Positions 9,060 through 20,419 are shown, numbered from the stretch's first letter. The stretch: 64,000 nucleotides of DNA from Protopterus annectens (GCF_019279795.1 NC_056750.1:691706324-691770323), one strand, 5' to 3'. The notes: generated from the sequence alone by a model not told the origin. Translations and numbers: made by a program.

Positions 9060-10875
9060 CAGGGTATGTTAATGTGTAATTAATGCCCGGCCAGGGGTGT
9101 TATGAGGCCCAATGGTGCAGGCTGTTAGAAATATGAAGATATCTGAAATGAACATACAAAAGGAGAGAGGGCACTCACACAGCTGGAACAGATTTGGTCA
9201 AAAGAGACCACAGGTGTCAGGGCAACTGAAACTAGGGACAGATATAAAGAGCAAGATTCCACAAGCCTAGCGGTTAATATATCTTCCCTGACTCTAACTA
9301 ATGAACAGCATGAGGTACTCAGTAAGGGTCTTTCTTTAATTCCTGTTACAGGCTCATCTTTACATGAGGTCCTCATTGACTTAAGACTGTTTGTTCGTAA
9401 GATCTCGCTTAGGATTCTTTATAGTAATAATGCTTATAAGCATACTGGCTTTAGGAAGCCTAGCCAGTTTGTTACGATCAACTCTCCTTTGACTGAGGCG
9501 TTCTAAAAGCTATGAGAACATGACATTTATGAGCTCATGAGAGAGAAACATCGTAGGATACTCCATAACATTAATAACATTCAGTTTAAAGCACTTTTTG
9601 AGTTGATTTCAAATAAGCATGTTTACGTCTACCCTCATGCTTATGGATATCACCAAATATCTTGAAAATATGTCTCTAATGCTAAATGATACTGATACTT
9701 ATACTGAATCCCATAAAAGTGACATTGATAAGGTTATTCAGAATGTACATAATAGCACTTGTGAACTGTTAATGGAAGTTGTAGTAAGCAGAGATTTGTA
9801 TGATTACTTTATGGTTGAATTCCCTACTATTCCAATACTATTTCACCATCCTAAGATTCATAAGTGATTGAGTAACCCACCCATGTCTTGGGCCATGAGT
9901 GGGTGACTGAACCTTTGTCGCTCTGTTTTTAAAAGCAGTTACACCCTATTATTGATAGGACAAATACTGTACTTAGAGGCACTGTGCATTTTTTGATGCA
10001 ACTGTTTGATTGGTCTTGCAGAAATAGTATGAATGATGTTATATTGGTTATCATGGATGTAGTATCCCTTTTTACCGTAATTCCTAATGAGGTGGCAATG
10101 GACTTTGTTAGGCTGTCTTTGTCTAAGATCTCTGAATATTCCACGGGTCAGATATACCTGATATGCTCATTGTTTGATGTTATACTTAGCAATAATGTCT
10201 TCATGTTTCATGACAGCTATTACCATCAGAAGGTCAGGGTGGCTATGGGCACCATGTGTGCAAATAGTTATGCCAACATGATGCTTGCATATTGGGAGTC
10301 TCTATAATTTCTAGATAGAAGTAACTTCTTTTTCAGTACATCTCACATTATGTATGGTTTGTGGATTATGTGTTCTTTGTATGGACTGTCTCAGTAGAGA
10401 AACTGAATGAGTTTGTGGACTGTTTTACATCAGACCACTGATTTTTTTTAAAGTTCAGATTTAAGCATTCCTGGGCCCTGATACCTTTTCTTAATGTTTA
10501 TGTCTTGAATCCCTCTGATGGTTTTGATACTCAACCCTATAGTAAACCATGCAAGAACGTTAACACACTGCACTACCAGAGTATGCACCCTAAGTATATA
10601 AAGGGTAATGTGCTGAAAGAGAAATTTTATAGACATGCAAGGCTGAACAGAAATGATGAGAATATGCTTTCCTCTAGTGATACCCTAAGTGAGGATTTTC
10701 GCTCTAGGGGGTACTCTGAACATGAAACAGAGATGGCGCATCATGAGGTTCTCTCACATAGAAATGATTCATCTAGACCCTATTTTTCTAACTAAAGTGT
10801 TCTTAGTGGTAAGACAGAATAATAACAGAAATGATTTTAGAATGTGTGTTACCTATTCAAATGACAGAGGACAAA
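9060..10875 (+). mobile_element. Penelope-like element, 5' part with reverse transcriptase
   Basis: The plus strand reads, in several frames, the order typical of vertebrate PLEs: LTNEQHEVLSKGLSLIP (about 9295), RLFVRKISLRIL and YKHTGFRKPSQF (9385-9470), the N-terminal fingers (9619-9867 ending PILFHHPKIHK), then the reverse transcriptase core with VIMDVVSLFTVIPNEVA (10050) and VRVAMGTMCANSYANMMLAYWE (split here: VRVAMGTMCANS, YANMMLAYWE, near 10240-10300). The thumb follows (10505-10795, PYSKPCKNVNTLHYQS). It ends at about 10875 inside RMCVTYSNDRGQ, just before the GIY-YIG domain, where CR1 sequence starts. Several stops and frame changes make it inactive. Confidence 0.8.
9984..10307 (+). 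pseudogene. Penelope-like reverse transcriptase core fragment
   Basis: A 107-codon open piece of a PLE reverse transcriptase, which copies element RNA into DNA at a nicked target. It contains motif A (MDVVSLFTVIP; the Asp after Met is the catalytic one) and motif B (RVAMGTMCANSYAN). The YxDD-type motif C would lie after the stop at 10305-10307, around 10340-10380, where the frame reads only a weak FVDYV-like match. The protein is a fragment of the element at 9060-10875. Confidence 0.75.
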
Positions 10876-11866
10876 TAAAGTCTACCAAAGCCAAATATGA
10901 AGTAAATTTGGCCTCTCAGGCCAAGGACAACCATAAAGTATTCCTTAGCTATGTCCGCAACTTCAAAGGCAATACGCAATTCTGTGCAGAGTTCATTGTA
11001 AATAGAGCCACCTATACTAAGCCAGAAGATATAGCAAACCTCCTGGCTGATAAATTCAGCTCCAACTTTACCCGTCTCTCCCCCTCAAACTTCTCTCAGG
11101 AAATATCATCAAATATAACTCTCCCTATTATCACTAGGTAACAGGTCCTTAATACTCTCTCTAAGACTAAGAACACTGCATCAATGGGCCCAGACAATAT
11201 CCAAGGATGCCTTCTAAATAGCATGAAATATGACCTATCAGGGCCTCTGGAATTACTATTTAACAGTAACTGCCAAACAGGCTTTGTGTCTCATGAATGG
11301 AAAAAGGCAACAGTCATCACTCTGCACAAAAGTGGGCCATCTACAGACCCTGGAAACTATAGACCCGTAAGGCTCACTAGTATTATATGTAAAGCCATGT
11401 AAGGAATTATCATGGAGATGATCAATAGAGATATAGTAAACCTCCAGACACTGGATCCAACCCAGTTTGGTTTCGTTAAGGGCAGATCATGCCTATTCAA
11501 CCTGGTGGACTTCTTTGAGAAGGTCACCAAAGCAATAGATGAGGGCAAAATCATTCACACTGCCTACCTTGACCTGGCCAAGGCATTTGACACAATACCC
11601 CACTTGAGCATTGTTGACAAACTCAAGATGTTAGGTACAAACCCGTATGTCACCTGGTAGATAGCCAACTGGCTCACAGACAGGACCCAGGAAGTTAGAA
11701 CTGGGGAGTTCACCTCTACAAAGAGGCCAGTCACAAGTGGAGTCTTTCAGGGATCAGTCTTTGGACCACTCCTTTTTGGTATTTACTTCTCAGAAGTAAA
11801 GGCCAATGTCAATGGTCTCTGGCTGACTAAATTTGCAGATGATTGCAAACTAGTAGCTGTCATTGA
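10876..11866 (+). mobile_element. CR1 LINE fragment C (ORF2 reverse transcriptase)
   Basis: The plus strand reads the linker and first two thirds of a CR1 reverse transcriptase that aligns throughout with the copy at 49198-51770: KDNHKVFLSYVRNFKGN, YTKPEDIANLLADKFS, GNYRPVRLTSIICKAM, LDPTQFGFVKGRSCLFNLVDFF, AYLDLAKAFDTIPH (catalytic Asp), a damaged GVPQGSVLGP (GVFQGSVFGP) and LTKFADDCKL (catalytic Asp pair). It stops abruptly after that block, so it is truncated at both ends. In-frame stops occur at 11140, 11400 and 11658 among others. It abuts the PLE at 10875 without any spacer. Confidence 0.85.
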
Positions 11867-12545
11867 ATTCACCCTTTTTATTTATATAGCACCACTGTCT
11901 AAACCTACCCCATTGTTTCAACACTTCTGTCTCTTCAACCTATAATTAAACAAAGTTGCTAATTACTTCCCTACTTGCAGTCCCATATATATTTAATAAT
12001 CAGTTGGTCCTCATCTGGGACTCCTGCTTTCCCTTTTCTCATGTGCTTCATCACTGCCAGCACCTCTCCCCTTCTCATCTCTTATGCATCTCCTTCTTGT
12101 CTTTGTCCCCTGCTTCCTGCTCCTGTTCCACCCATTCATCAAGCTTCTACCCCTCTGATTTTCTCAGAGAATACAGATACTCAAAAAGCTTTTAAACTCT
12201 AATATTATCTTTTGATTTCCAGAAATCCTCCTTCCTTGCTCTCTCTCTCTACTCCAGCCATACATGCCCTTTGCTACAAATCTTTGAACTTGTTCAGTAA
12301 GCATTCACAAAAACTTGTGTGCCATTTATCTTTAACAGTACATACACCAATGGGGAGTTTCACCACTTGCACCCTCTAACTTAATATAATCCACTCTGAT
12401 ATTATTGCATTGTGTGGAAAAAGGGTTTTCTCAATGCAGGGCAATCTCAGTTCTCACACTTGCATGTGTTTTTCTACACATACAATAAGCTGCTGATAAT
12501 TAAAAAATAAATGAGAACCACTTTATGTTAACAATGCTTTGTAGC
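11867..12545. other. No recognised gene or repeat
   Basis: A T- and C-rich stretch with no protein similarity that I can see. The pyrimidine-rich part at 12030-12150 has an open frame but a low-complexity Ser/Leu/Cys composition. Confidence 0.5.
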
Positions 12546-12802
12546 GTTTTACTATGACAATGTTGAAGTGGATTCGGTCAAATCCACTTTGATGAAGTCT
12601 GAAGGCCGAAAGGCGACAATGTCGAACCCGACATTGTCAAAGTCCAAATCTTGCCCCATCTCGACCCATGTTAAAGCCTGTTCTGAGGTCGAATTTAAGA
12701 CATACTTCGACAATGTTAGAATTTGACTTTGTCAATTTCGCAGATGTGGATCGATGATACCATCATTTGACCACGTCCGTTTCAACATTGTCATAGTAAA
12801 CC
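12546..12802. mobile_element. Non-autonomous DNA transposon (MITE), 257 bp
   Basis: The ends are inverted: TTTACTATGACAATGTTGAA at 12548-12567 pairs exactly with 12781-12800. The 9-bp word CTTTGTAGC flanks it directly at 12537-12545 and 12803-12811. The inside is rich in GACAATGTCGAA-like palindromic words. An 8-9 bp duplication with short inverted ends fits hAT-, P- or Mutator-like families; I cannot choose between them. Confidence 0.85.
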
Positions 12803-12811
12803 CTTTGTAGC

Positions 12812-13859
12812 ACATAATTTGAATGAATGGGTTTGGAACATGCCTTTTCACTTGCAATTAATCCCATAACCCAAAATTTCAATATGCTGCTGTCATTTAC
12901 AGCTGCTGCAGCCATTGTCACTACAGTAAACACACAAACAAATAAGTAAGTAAAGAAAATGAATCATTACTGTGAACATGTGTGCTGTCCATACTGCCCA
13001 TGGATGTGTATGGTGTTCTGTCAGTACTTGTAAGAAAACCTGCAAGAGAAAAAAAATGTCATTGAAGATTGAGAGCATCCATTGCTACAGACATCTTTGG
13101 AAAAGCACTGACACTGATTGCCCTGGGTAACTGATCCCTAAGCTAACCACACACCAGCACTCATTTTGTATTAATCAGGGTAACATGCATTGCAGCTAAT
13201 CCTATCAACCAAAATAAACTAAAGCTGATAAATGGAAAATGAATGAAAGAAACAACTCTGCAGGCTTCAGTAGGTAGATCTGTAGGCCACATACAGCCTG
13301 CAGGCCTTGAGTTTCAGATTACTGCCTTAGGCCTCTCTCCAGGTAACTTTGACCTAGAGAATTTCTTTTTAATGTTCTGCTTGCCAATTATCAAGCCTCC
13401 CCCACTGCAGCAAGGCCCCTTCTCCCCTACCAAATAAATTTCACCATTCTTGTTGCAAGAAGTCTTTTGTAGGTAGCTGTGAGGATATTTATCCCTTCCA
13501 TCTGAAAACCATCAGATCATACTTCATTACAGTCTAATTGCACATATAATGGTTTGCCAGAACCACCCTGTACACTATCCTGACTGACAGTCTGTTGGCC
13601 CATATGGGAGATTTAACATGAGGAGAATAAATCTAAAATGACTTCTCTGCTTAGTGTAGCAGAAGCATATCGGCATCAAGCAGGAATGGAAATCAAACCA
13701 GAAGTAAATAAAAATCAGACAGCAACTGAATGTGCCAAAAAAACAAAAGAAAGAATATAAGGTGAAAAACCAGACGAGAAGGCAAGAAATGTGGAAAATG
13801 CATAAATATAGTTGCAAGTATAAAAAACTTCTGGAAGAACCTCATGTTGATCAGGAATG
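12812..13859. other. No recognised gene or repeat
   Basis: Mixed-composition sequence. The last 250 bases may be a decayed upstream part of the LINE at 13860-14562, but I could not follow a protein through them. Confidence 0.4.
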
Positions 13860-14562
13860 AATGCAGGAATGGTTAAGGAAAGGCAAATTCAAACCAAGAG
13901 ATGAAAGGTTAATATTGACGGCACAAGATAGCAGGCTACATACACATTGGTTTACAAAGTCCATTTAACATGTGGGAGAAACAGACAAATCTAGGTTTTG
14001 TTAACCAGAACTGGAAACAGTTGCACTCCTCATTGCTAGTTGTCACATACTAATGGCAGAAGAATTGTATGCTGAAAGGCATAATAATGTGGCAAGACTG
14101 TTGCACTAGGGTTTGTGCAAACGTTATGGTACTGAAGTGGCTAAAAAACACTGGAAACATGAACCACAAAGCATCATAGAAAACAATGAAGTCTACATCA
14201 CATGGGATCACCCATTATCAACAGTTCAAAAGACAGATGGTAGAAAACCAGATACTGTGGTCCATGAAAAGAAGACATTGATCATTGAAATTGCTGGACC
14301 CAATGACTACAGTGTCTTGCATACAGAGAGACACAAAGTCATAAAATATCAGGATTTGTAGGCAGAAATGAGAACAATGAGGAAGAAAGATACCCAGACA
14401 GTTCCAGTAGTATTAGGAGCAATGGGTGTTATAAAAAAGAATCTACAATCGTATTTAGATATGTTACCAATACATGTAACCCCATATAAATTGCAGAAGG
14501 AGTCATTACTGGGCACACTGCGGGTGCTGCGAAGAGCACTTCTGGCTGACATCAAAGACTGA
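13860..14562 (+). mobile_element. LINE 3' end with restriction-like endonuclease (R2/R4/HERO-like)
   Basis: One frame, with a few stops, reads the C-terminal part of a LINE of the site-specific or RLE-type groups: WLRKGKFKPRDERLILTAQDS, ETVALLIASC and YAERHNNVARLLH (the Cys/His knuckle region), then GRKPDTVVHEKKTLIIEIAGPND (the PD...E endonuclease core; given here as GRKPDTVVHE and KTLIIEIAGPND) and KVIKYQDL. After a TAG at 14359-14361 the same frame goes on to VPVVLGAMGVIKKNLQ and LLGTLRVLRRALL, the conserved C-terminus. The endonuclease cuts target DNA so that the element RNA can be copied in place. The polymerase part is absent, a usual 5' truncation. Confidence 0.75.
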
Positions 14563-14989
14563 AGCAATACTAATTTCATGAACTTTAAATGTACTTTGAC
14601 TAAGGAATGGGGTCCATTACAGTCATGGTATTAGAAACCCAAAAGACTTGGAGAAATTAAAAAAGAGAGATTTAATAAGGCAACAAACCCTTACTGCAGC
14701 ATCAAAACTCAATGAATGGTTACCATATTCCAGTACCATCATTTTGTCCTCCAGTCTGCTGATTGGTCTGCAGTGAATCCCTTAGTAATTCAGCCAGCTG
14801 GACATTTCTGTTAAGCCCTAAACCTCAAACCAAGTTGTGATATAAAGTGCAACATCACCATGATTATCTAGCTCCCTTCCCCAAAATGTACATGTTCCCA
14901 AACTCATTCCCCCTAAGAGGTGCAATCACCAGCATGGGACACCAAGCTGATGTTGCCCAAGTCAATGTCCAATGACAAGCCTCCTCTTG
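14563..14989. other. Flank between LINE end and PLE insertion
   Basis: No gene or repeat recognised. The first part may be the 3' untranslated tail of the LINE at 13860-14562. Confidence 0.4.
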
Positions 14990-15259
14990 TTGTGAACAAT
15001 CCAAGAAAAGCACAGAAGTGACCTCATCAAGGTTGTACAACCCACACAAAAGTAGAATAAATGTAAAACAAAGGCAGCAACCACCACAAGATGAGAATCC
15101 AAAATTGAATCAGTCTGTTTAAAAAACACTTAATAAAAACAATAATATTACAAACTGTGATGAGCGTTTTTGGGCTAGTGCCCTTCATCAGATAGTTTGT
15201 TAATGGCGAAAAAAATGCTTTTGTACAAAACATTAACCAATCATGGATCAGTACTTAAC

Positions 15260-16160
15260 TCACCTTCTCCTCATGGCTGATTTAAGGGGGATTATATCAT
15301 TAAGTCCCGGAAATCTGAGTGCTGTAAGCTCTATAATCCACATGGATTCCTGATATTCTATTTCATTAATCAGGTCGCCTCCCCTAAAACTTTTGTGTAT
15401 ATTCTGTATGACACTAAATTTAAAATCATGTCCCGGATTCTGTGGAATGTGTTGATATAAAGCATTGTGTTCATTCTGCAATCTAATGGAAGACAAATGG
15501 TTTAGTATCCTATTCTTAAGCATGCAGTTAGTCTTACCTACATAAAAACTTACACATGCTTTACATGTAGCAAGGTATATTACATTCATTGTTCTACAAT
15601 TGGCATGTGCATGAAAATCGTATATCTTCCCAGTACTGGGATGTACAAAAGTTGTTTCCAAATTAATATATGTACATGCCTTGCAGGATCGACAAGGTCT
15701 AGTGCCCTTCTGTCTAGGTATAAAGCCCGGCCCCTTTTTTCCTTCATGGCATAACAGATCTTTTAAGTTTTTATTTCTCCCAAACCCAAAACATGGCTCT
15801 TCCCGCACCATCTTCTCATCTGAGAGAAGGATCTTCCAGTTTCGTCTTACTATATCACAGACTCCGTGTATATTATTGTTGTAAGTAAACATAAGCCTTA
15901 TCTTGTTTTCATGCATTTGAGGGTTATTAGCTCTATTTTCCTTCACACTGCCATGAGCTAACCAAGGACGAATCCTGCCTTTTCTATCCTGAATGACCTG
16001 CTCTACCCTGTGTTTGTCATACCCTCTCATGATAAAGTTATGCTTTAAATTCTCTGCCTCTGCTTCAAACATGTCTTCCTCCGTACATAACCTAGAAATC
16101 CTACCTATCTGCCCTGCCACTATATTGTCAAAAGTAAATCTGGGATGCATGCTATCTTGT
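15260..16160 (-). pseudogene. PLE C-terminal half with GIY-YIG endonuclease
   Basis: From about 16160 the minus strand reads QDSMHPRFTFDNIVAGQIGR (the thumb-end block with SxHP), RRNWKILLSDEK, PCFGFGRNKNLKDLL, CRSCKAC (a Cys knuckle) and the nuclease motifs VIYLATC (the GIY position) and FYVGKTNCML (the YIG position), with Arg in KNRILNHLSSI and a final Glu in NEIEYQESMW. The run to the stop at 15260-15262 is open, so this domain is the best-kept part of the element. The endonuclease is thought to nick the insertion site. The upstream 40 residues of the open frame, beyond 16171, are not PLE protein but come from the inserted fragment. Confidence 0.8.
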
Positions 16161-16171
16161 CTTAACAAGCT

Positions 16172-16531
16172 GAACACAAAAACAAACTGGTAAAAAATAA
16201 ACAGCAGAAACCAAAGAACCAAATATCCAACAAATGCACCGAGTAGTAGATGTTTGCTTAAACACCGAACACTGTACACATCTCTTAAAATACATGTTTA
16301 ATTTGAAGCACTTTTTGTTGCTGTTGTACAGCAACTTCTTCAGAAAAAGTTACACCAATTTCAAACAACCTTGTTTAAATAATAACACAGTCACGTGATA
16401 CTAGCATCAGCTGATATTCACATCACAACATATTTTCCACATAAAGTATTTTAGAACTGGCTAAAGCAAGTTAACATTTATACTACTTTAACAAATCATC
16501 AATAAAATTCCTACACAAATAAAAAAATAAT

Positions 16532-16571
<40 letters not shown>

Positions 16572-16716
16572 ATCCTTCTCTGATACAGAAAAATAGATAC
16601 TAAAATACTGTTACTATTTAAACAAGGTTGTTTGAAATAACTTTTGTACAGTGTTCGGTGTTTAAGCAAACATCTACTACTCGGTGCATTTGTTGGATAT
16701 TTGGTTCTTTGGTTTC
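16172..16716 (-). mobile_element. Second PLE 3' fragment inserted in the PLE
   Basis: The 17-bp word TCTTGTCTTAACAAGCT flanks it at 16155-16171 and 16717-16733, and PLE coding sequence resumes on both sides. Read on the minus strand, it holds a non-coding PLE-type tail with CTGAAGAAGTTGCTGTAC (about 16350-16325). Its last 90 bases at 16206-16290 recur inverted at about 16635-16716. The true end carries 34 further bases (16172-16205) not in the inverted copy, and a TA run lies at 16534-16567. Confidence 0.8.
16534..16567. repeat. (TA)n microsatellite
   Basis: Uninterrupted TA dinucleotides within the inserted PLE fragment. Confidence 0.95.
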
Positions 16717-16978
16717 TCTTGTCTTAACAAGCTATTTCTCTAACATTCTTTTCTGTACAGGGTGGTCTTAAAATCCTCCTGATACTGTATGATCCTCACA
16801 TCCAGAAAATCTAGCTCAGTATTAGTGTCTCATAGAAAACTTTAAAAATGTAGTGATAGATTCCAAGTAATTCACGAATGCCATTAACTCATCCAACCCC
16901 CCCCCCCCACAGCAAAAAAATGTTGTCCACAAAACACTTGTAAAAGGATAACTTATCTGATTTTTCATGATGCCGCCC

Positions 16979-17669
16979 TCATACATACTGTTTCTCCCAA
17001 AAGGCCAAAACTAAGTTGGCATATGTATTGGCACAAGCGATGCTCATGGCTACCCCTTGTACCTGACGATAATAATTACCTTGCCAGGAGGAAATTTTGT
17101 ATTCCAAAACTAATTTTAACAACTCAATAATGAGTCTGCTCTTGTAAATATCAAATGAGCATAAATCACCTATCATTTGTGACAAAGCTGCCACACCATA
17201 GTCATTACTTATCATGGTATAAAGATTCTTAACATCTAATGTTACCATAACATACATCTTCCCAACCCCTTTAGCACTGATATATTCATTCTGGGTTGTT
17301 AGAAAATGCCCTGTATCCTTCAAAAATGATGTTACATGTATTATATAACAGGTCTTAACATACATACATTCCACTCAAATCGAGATGTTTTCTGTCATCA
17401 ATACTCTACCAGATACTATTGGCCTTAATGGGGGATTATTTGGGTCTTTATGCACCTTGGGTAGAGCCTTAAAGACAGGAATGGTTTGGGTGTTCTATCC
17501 ATAAGAACTTAAATAGGTGGTCTTTCATTAATCCTGTATCTCTCAGGTCCCCTAGCTTGTGTCTAATCTTGGTTATTAAGGTGTTAACACTAATGGGTGA
17601 TAACTGTGCGAAGGTGGAGGTATCTGATAACAGCTCATTCAGTTTACCGTGATAGAACTCTTTATTCAT
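16979..17669 (-). pseudogene. PLE reverse transcriptase fragment
   Basis: The minus strand at 17374-16979 reads VMVTLDVKNLYTMISNDYGV (motif A, with the catalytic Asp), YYRQVQGVAMSIACANTYAN and LVLAFWEKQY (motif B region). The upstream piece 17669-17469 reads LSPISVNTLITKIRHKLGDLRDTGLM, part of the fingers. The frames do not connect, and the N-terminus found in the PLE at 9060 is missing, so the copy is truncated and dead. Confidence 0.8.
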
Positions 17670-18374
17670 GATGACGACCGCTCCCCCCTTATCAGCAGGT
17701 TTAATGATTATTTGCGCACAGCTTTTCGGGGCTTAATGATGTAATCCCCCTTAAACCAATCCTGGGAAGAAGGCGGGTTAAGTACTGATCTATGAATGGT
17801 TAATGTTTTGTACAAAAGCAGTTTTTTCGCTATTAACAAACTATCTGATGAAGAGCACTAGCCCCAAAGCACTCATCACAGTTTGTAGCATCATTGTTTT
17901 TATTCAGTGTTTTTAAACAGACTGATTAAATTTTGGATTCTCATCTCATGGTGTTTGCTGCCTTTGTTTTATGTTTATTCTTGTGAACAATTGCTGAGCA
18001 GAAGCCAATTGTCCCCCAACCATCATGGGCAAGCTGTAAAGAGCTGCTCATTACCGTACCTACTGCCTGGCTACTGAAAAAGGTTGTCTGGGTCATTGTA
18101 AGGGCTTTATCCCTTCACCTCTACAGCCAGGCTTAATATAGAGCATTGTGATAACACTATAAAATCACGTCCTATAGTACATTACGTGCTTTCACTGAAA
18201 GATTTATTTCTTTACTGCAAAAAAAAAGCCTGAAATATATTCATAACAAAGAATAAAAAAATGGATTATTTAGTGAGTTCTGTAAGACAAGTGAAAGTAA
18301 TGAAGACTACAGTAACAAATATTAAAAAAATAAGACTAAGCAAATATGCAATTAGCTTACAAAACACAAACATG

Positions 18375-18376
<2 letters not shown>

Positions 18377-18439
<63 letters not shown>
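18377..18439. repeat. (CA)n microsatellite
   Basis: About 31 uninterrupted CA units on the plus strand. Confidence 0.98.
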
Positions 18440-18444
<5 letters not shown>

Positions 18445-18634
18445 GTGCACATATATGCATATGCATGTATGTGCTCATGCTCAGGCACTCACACATACAA
18501 GTTATGTACTCAGAGATAGATGTATATGTTCATAAGCATGCAAACACATACACATAAAATGTCTGCAAATATGTATGAATGCCACTCAGTCGCAATACAG
18601 AAATTGTACCACAACATATTGTTAACAGTCCTTA

Positions 18635-18763
18635 GTTTCACAGATTTCACAGATGATTTTTACCATGGTTAAGTGGTGTTTCACAGATTTCACAGATGAT
18701 TTTTACCATGGTTAAGTGGTGTTTCACAGATTTCACAGGTGATTTTTACCATGATTAAGTGAT
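18635..18763. repeat. Three tandem copies of a 43-bp unit
   Basis: Units at 18635-18677, 18678-18720 and 18721-18763 start GTTTCACAGATTTCACAG. The first two are identical and the third differs at about four positions, so the last duplication step is recent. Confidence 0.9.
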
Positions 18764-19119
18764 GCCTTCTGGGGTGACTCAATAATCTAATCCATGCATG
18801 TACTTTTATCCACAAAAATCTTACTGCTGTAGCCACTAACAATATTATTACCTCAACTTTCATCAAACATTTCCAATATCTTTCATTCAAATCTCTCTAA
18901 TCAAAAGGACATTGAAACATCAAGGTTTATTTGGCAAATACATTTAAAATAAATATCAATGTGGAATGTACCAAAACATCCCTTTTATGAAGTGCATACC
19001 TAAAATGCCTCTGTTCCTAGGAGGTTAACAAAATTTACTCCATAATTTATCTTTAAGTAATTATATAAGCAGTGATATACATGAGCGCTAGCAAGTGTTT
19101 GTGTGTGCATCCATCTATT

Positions 19120-19440
19120 CTCAACCCCTTTTTCCTATTTTGCACATGGGGTCGGGGTGTCACTTTCAAGAGTGAAAATCATCTCAAGCCAAGGTTTACA
19201 TCACCAAGTGACTAGCCCTGCCAAAGTAATTAATCCATTCCACTCACTCAAACCTGTGACCAGTTTAGAGTGTCTAATCCACCTAATGTATGCCTTTGGA
19301 ATGTGTGAAGAAACCAGAGCACCTGGAGGAAACCCACACAACCACAGAACTGCAAAGAAGGCACCCCAGCTGAGAATCAAACCAGAGAACCTCTTGCTGT
19401 GAGGTGATAATTCTAACCACTGCACCACGTGTGTGCATCT
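19120..19440 (-). mobile_element. tRNA-derived SINE, tail type A
   Basis: The minus strand begins GTGGTGCAGTGGTTAG (box A-like) and continues to CTCTGGTTTGATTCTC (box B-like), as in a Pol III promoter from a tRNA. The body has the words GGGTTTCCTCCAGGTGCT and CATTCCAAAGGCAT that resemble the Mermaid-type SINEs of vertebrates (from memory). The end reads GACACCCCGACCCCATGTGC and an A/G-rich stretch leading to GATGG, the same end as the copy at 38559-38930. It relies on a LINE partner to move. Confidence 0.75.
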
Positions 19441-19454
19441 ATATATTAATATAT

Positions 19455-19517
19455 ATAGATATACATACACAGACACACACACAAACACGAGAACACGCAC
19501 ATGCATACACACATACA

Positions 19518-19613
<96 letters not shown>

Positions 19614-19630
19614 CACACACACACACATAA
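19455..19630. repeat. (CA)n microsatellite
   Basis: The long pure CA run is at 19526-19607, with short interrupted CA and ATACAC words before it and one CG interruption after it. It adjoins the SINE head at 19440. Confidence 0.97.
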
Positions 19631-19639
19631 ATATGACTT

Positions 19640-20415
19640 GTCAATCACATTTCATTACATCCCAATTCACTGGCATATCTATTTATCTATTTATAGCTAG
19701 AGACAGAGGGAGAGAGACTGAGAGATGTGAGGAGTATGTAGCTATAGCTATATGTAAAATGACTATTCATAAACCAATAGTGCTTACCATGTGTTTTAGC
19801 TCAGATGGAAAAAAGAGTCTGCACCATTTAAATATGACTGTCAAAAGCTAAAAAACAAAGAACATAATGTGAGGAACAGTGAACAGTATGATTTGACATA
19901 AGAAACTATAACCGCAGATACTAAACTGCTCACTGTATTTATGTTCTATGTATACTGTGAAATTGTCATGATGCTGTTGTCTGTTGAGCTTATAACAACT
20001 GGTTGCCAGGGAAATGCACTTACAAAAGCAAATAATTTTGCATTTGTGCCTAGATATTTTTTTTTCATTTATTGAGGACAATGGGTGTGTTAGTTCCAAA
20101 GTACCACATGAAAATCTGGTTCTTCATGTTCTAAGTTGTTATTAATCTCAACAAGCATTTTGTAGATATCTTTTCATAATCACATGTATATTGCTATGGT
20201 GCATGCGTACACATTTTTGATTTGTTTCACATGAAATGTAGCTTAAAACTAAATTTTGCATTTATTTGCTTCTGTTTTAATAGGTTCACTCTGAAAAGTA
20301 AAAAATGTACTTTGTGTTTATTTGTTTCTGTTTTACTAGCTTCAGTCTAAAATAATGAGACATTCAAGTCCAGCTTTATATTGTTTTATGTTATTAAAAG
20401 AAACATATATCATAA
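19640..20415. other. No recognised gene or repeat
   Basis: AT-rich sequence. Two short direct repeats, GCATTTATTTGCTTCTGTTTTA (as ATTTATTTGCTTCTGTTTTA and GTTTATTTGTTTCTGTTTTA) near 20265 and 20315, suggest a small 50-bp duplication. Confidence 0.4.
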
Positions 20416-20419
20416 TTCT

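Larger units (their letters stand above)
6242..9060. other. AT-rich stretch without recognised genes
   Basis: Apart from the frame at 7173-7664 and a diverged tandem duplication at 8511-8620, I see only AT-rich single-copy-looking sequence with oligo-T runs (6601, 8661). Confidence 0.5.
15001..17980 (-). mobile_element. Penelope-like element, complete insertion with inverted ends
   Basis: The direct repeat TTGTGAACAAT at 14990-15000 and 17981-17991 marks an 11-bp target-site duplication. Inside, the minus strand runs from a reverse transcriptase (17669-16979) to a GIY-YIG endonuclease (16160-15260) and a 3' untranslated tail (15260-15001). The 3' tail at 15055-15311 is repeated in inverted orientation at about 17708-17980, so the insertion begins with a reversed copy of its own 3' end. 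The true 3' end carries 54 extra bases (15001-15054) that the reversed copy lacks. The element is itself interrupted by a 545-bp PLE fragment at 16172-16716. Such end arrangements are known for Penelope elements. Confidence 0.85.

Noticed and set aside
13243-13437. A 64-codon frame in otherwise plain DNA
   Set aside because: Short, with no recognised motif or splice signals of note.
18261-19850. Open frames of poly Thr-His or Cys-Val
   Set aside because: These are translations of CA/TG microsatellites, not genes.
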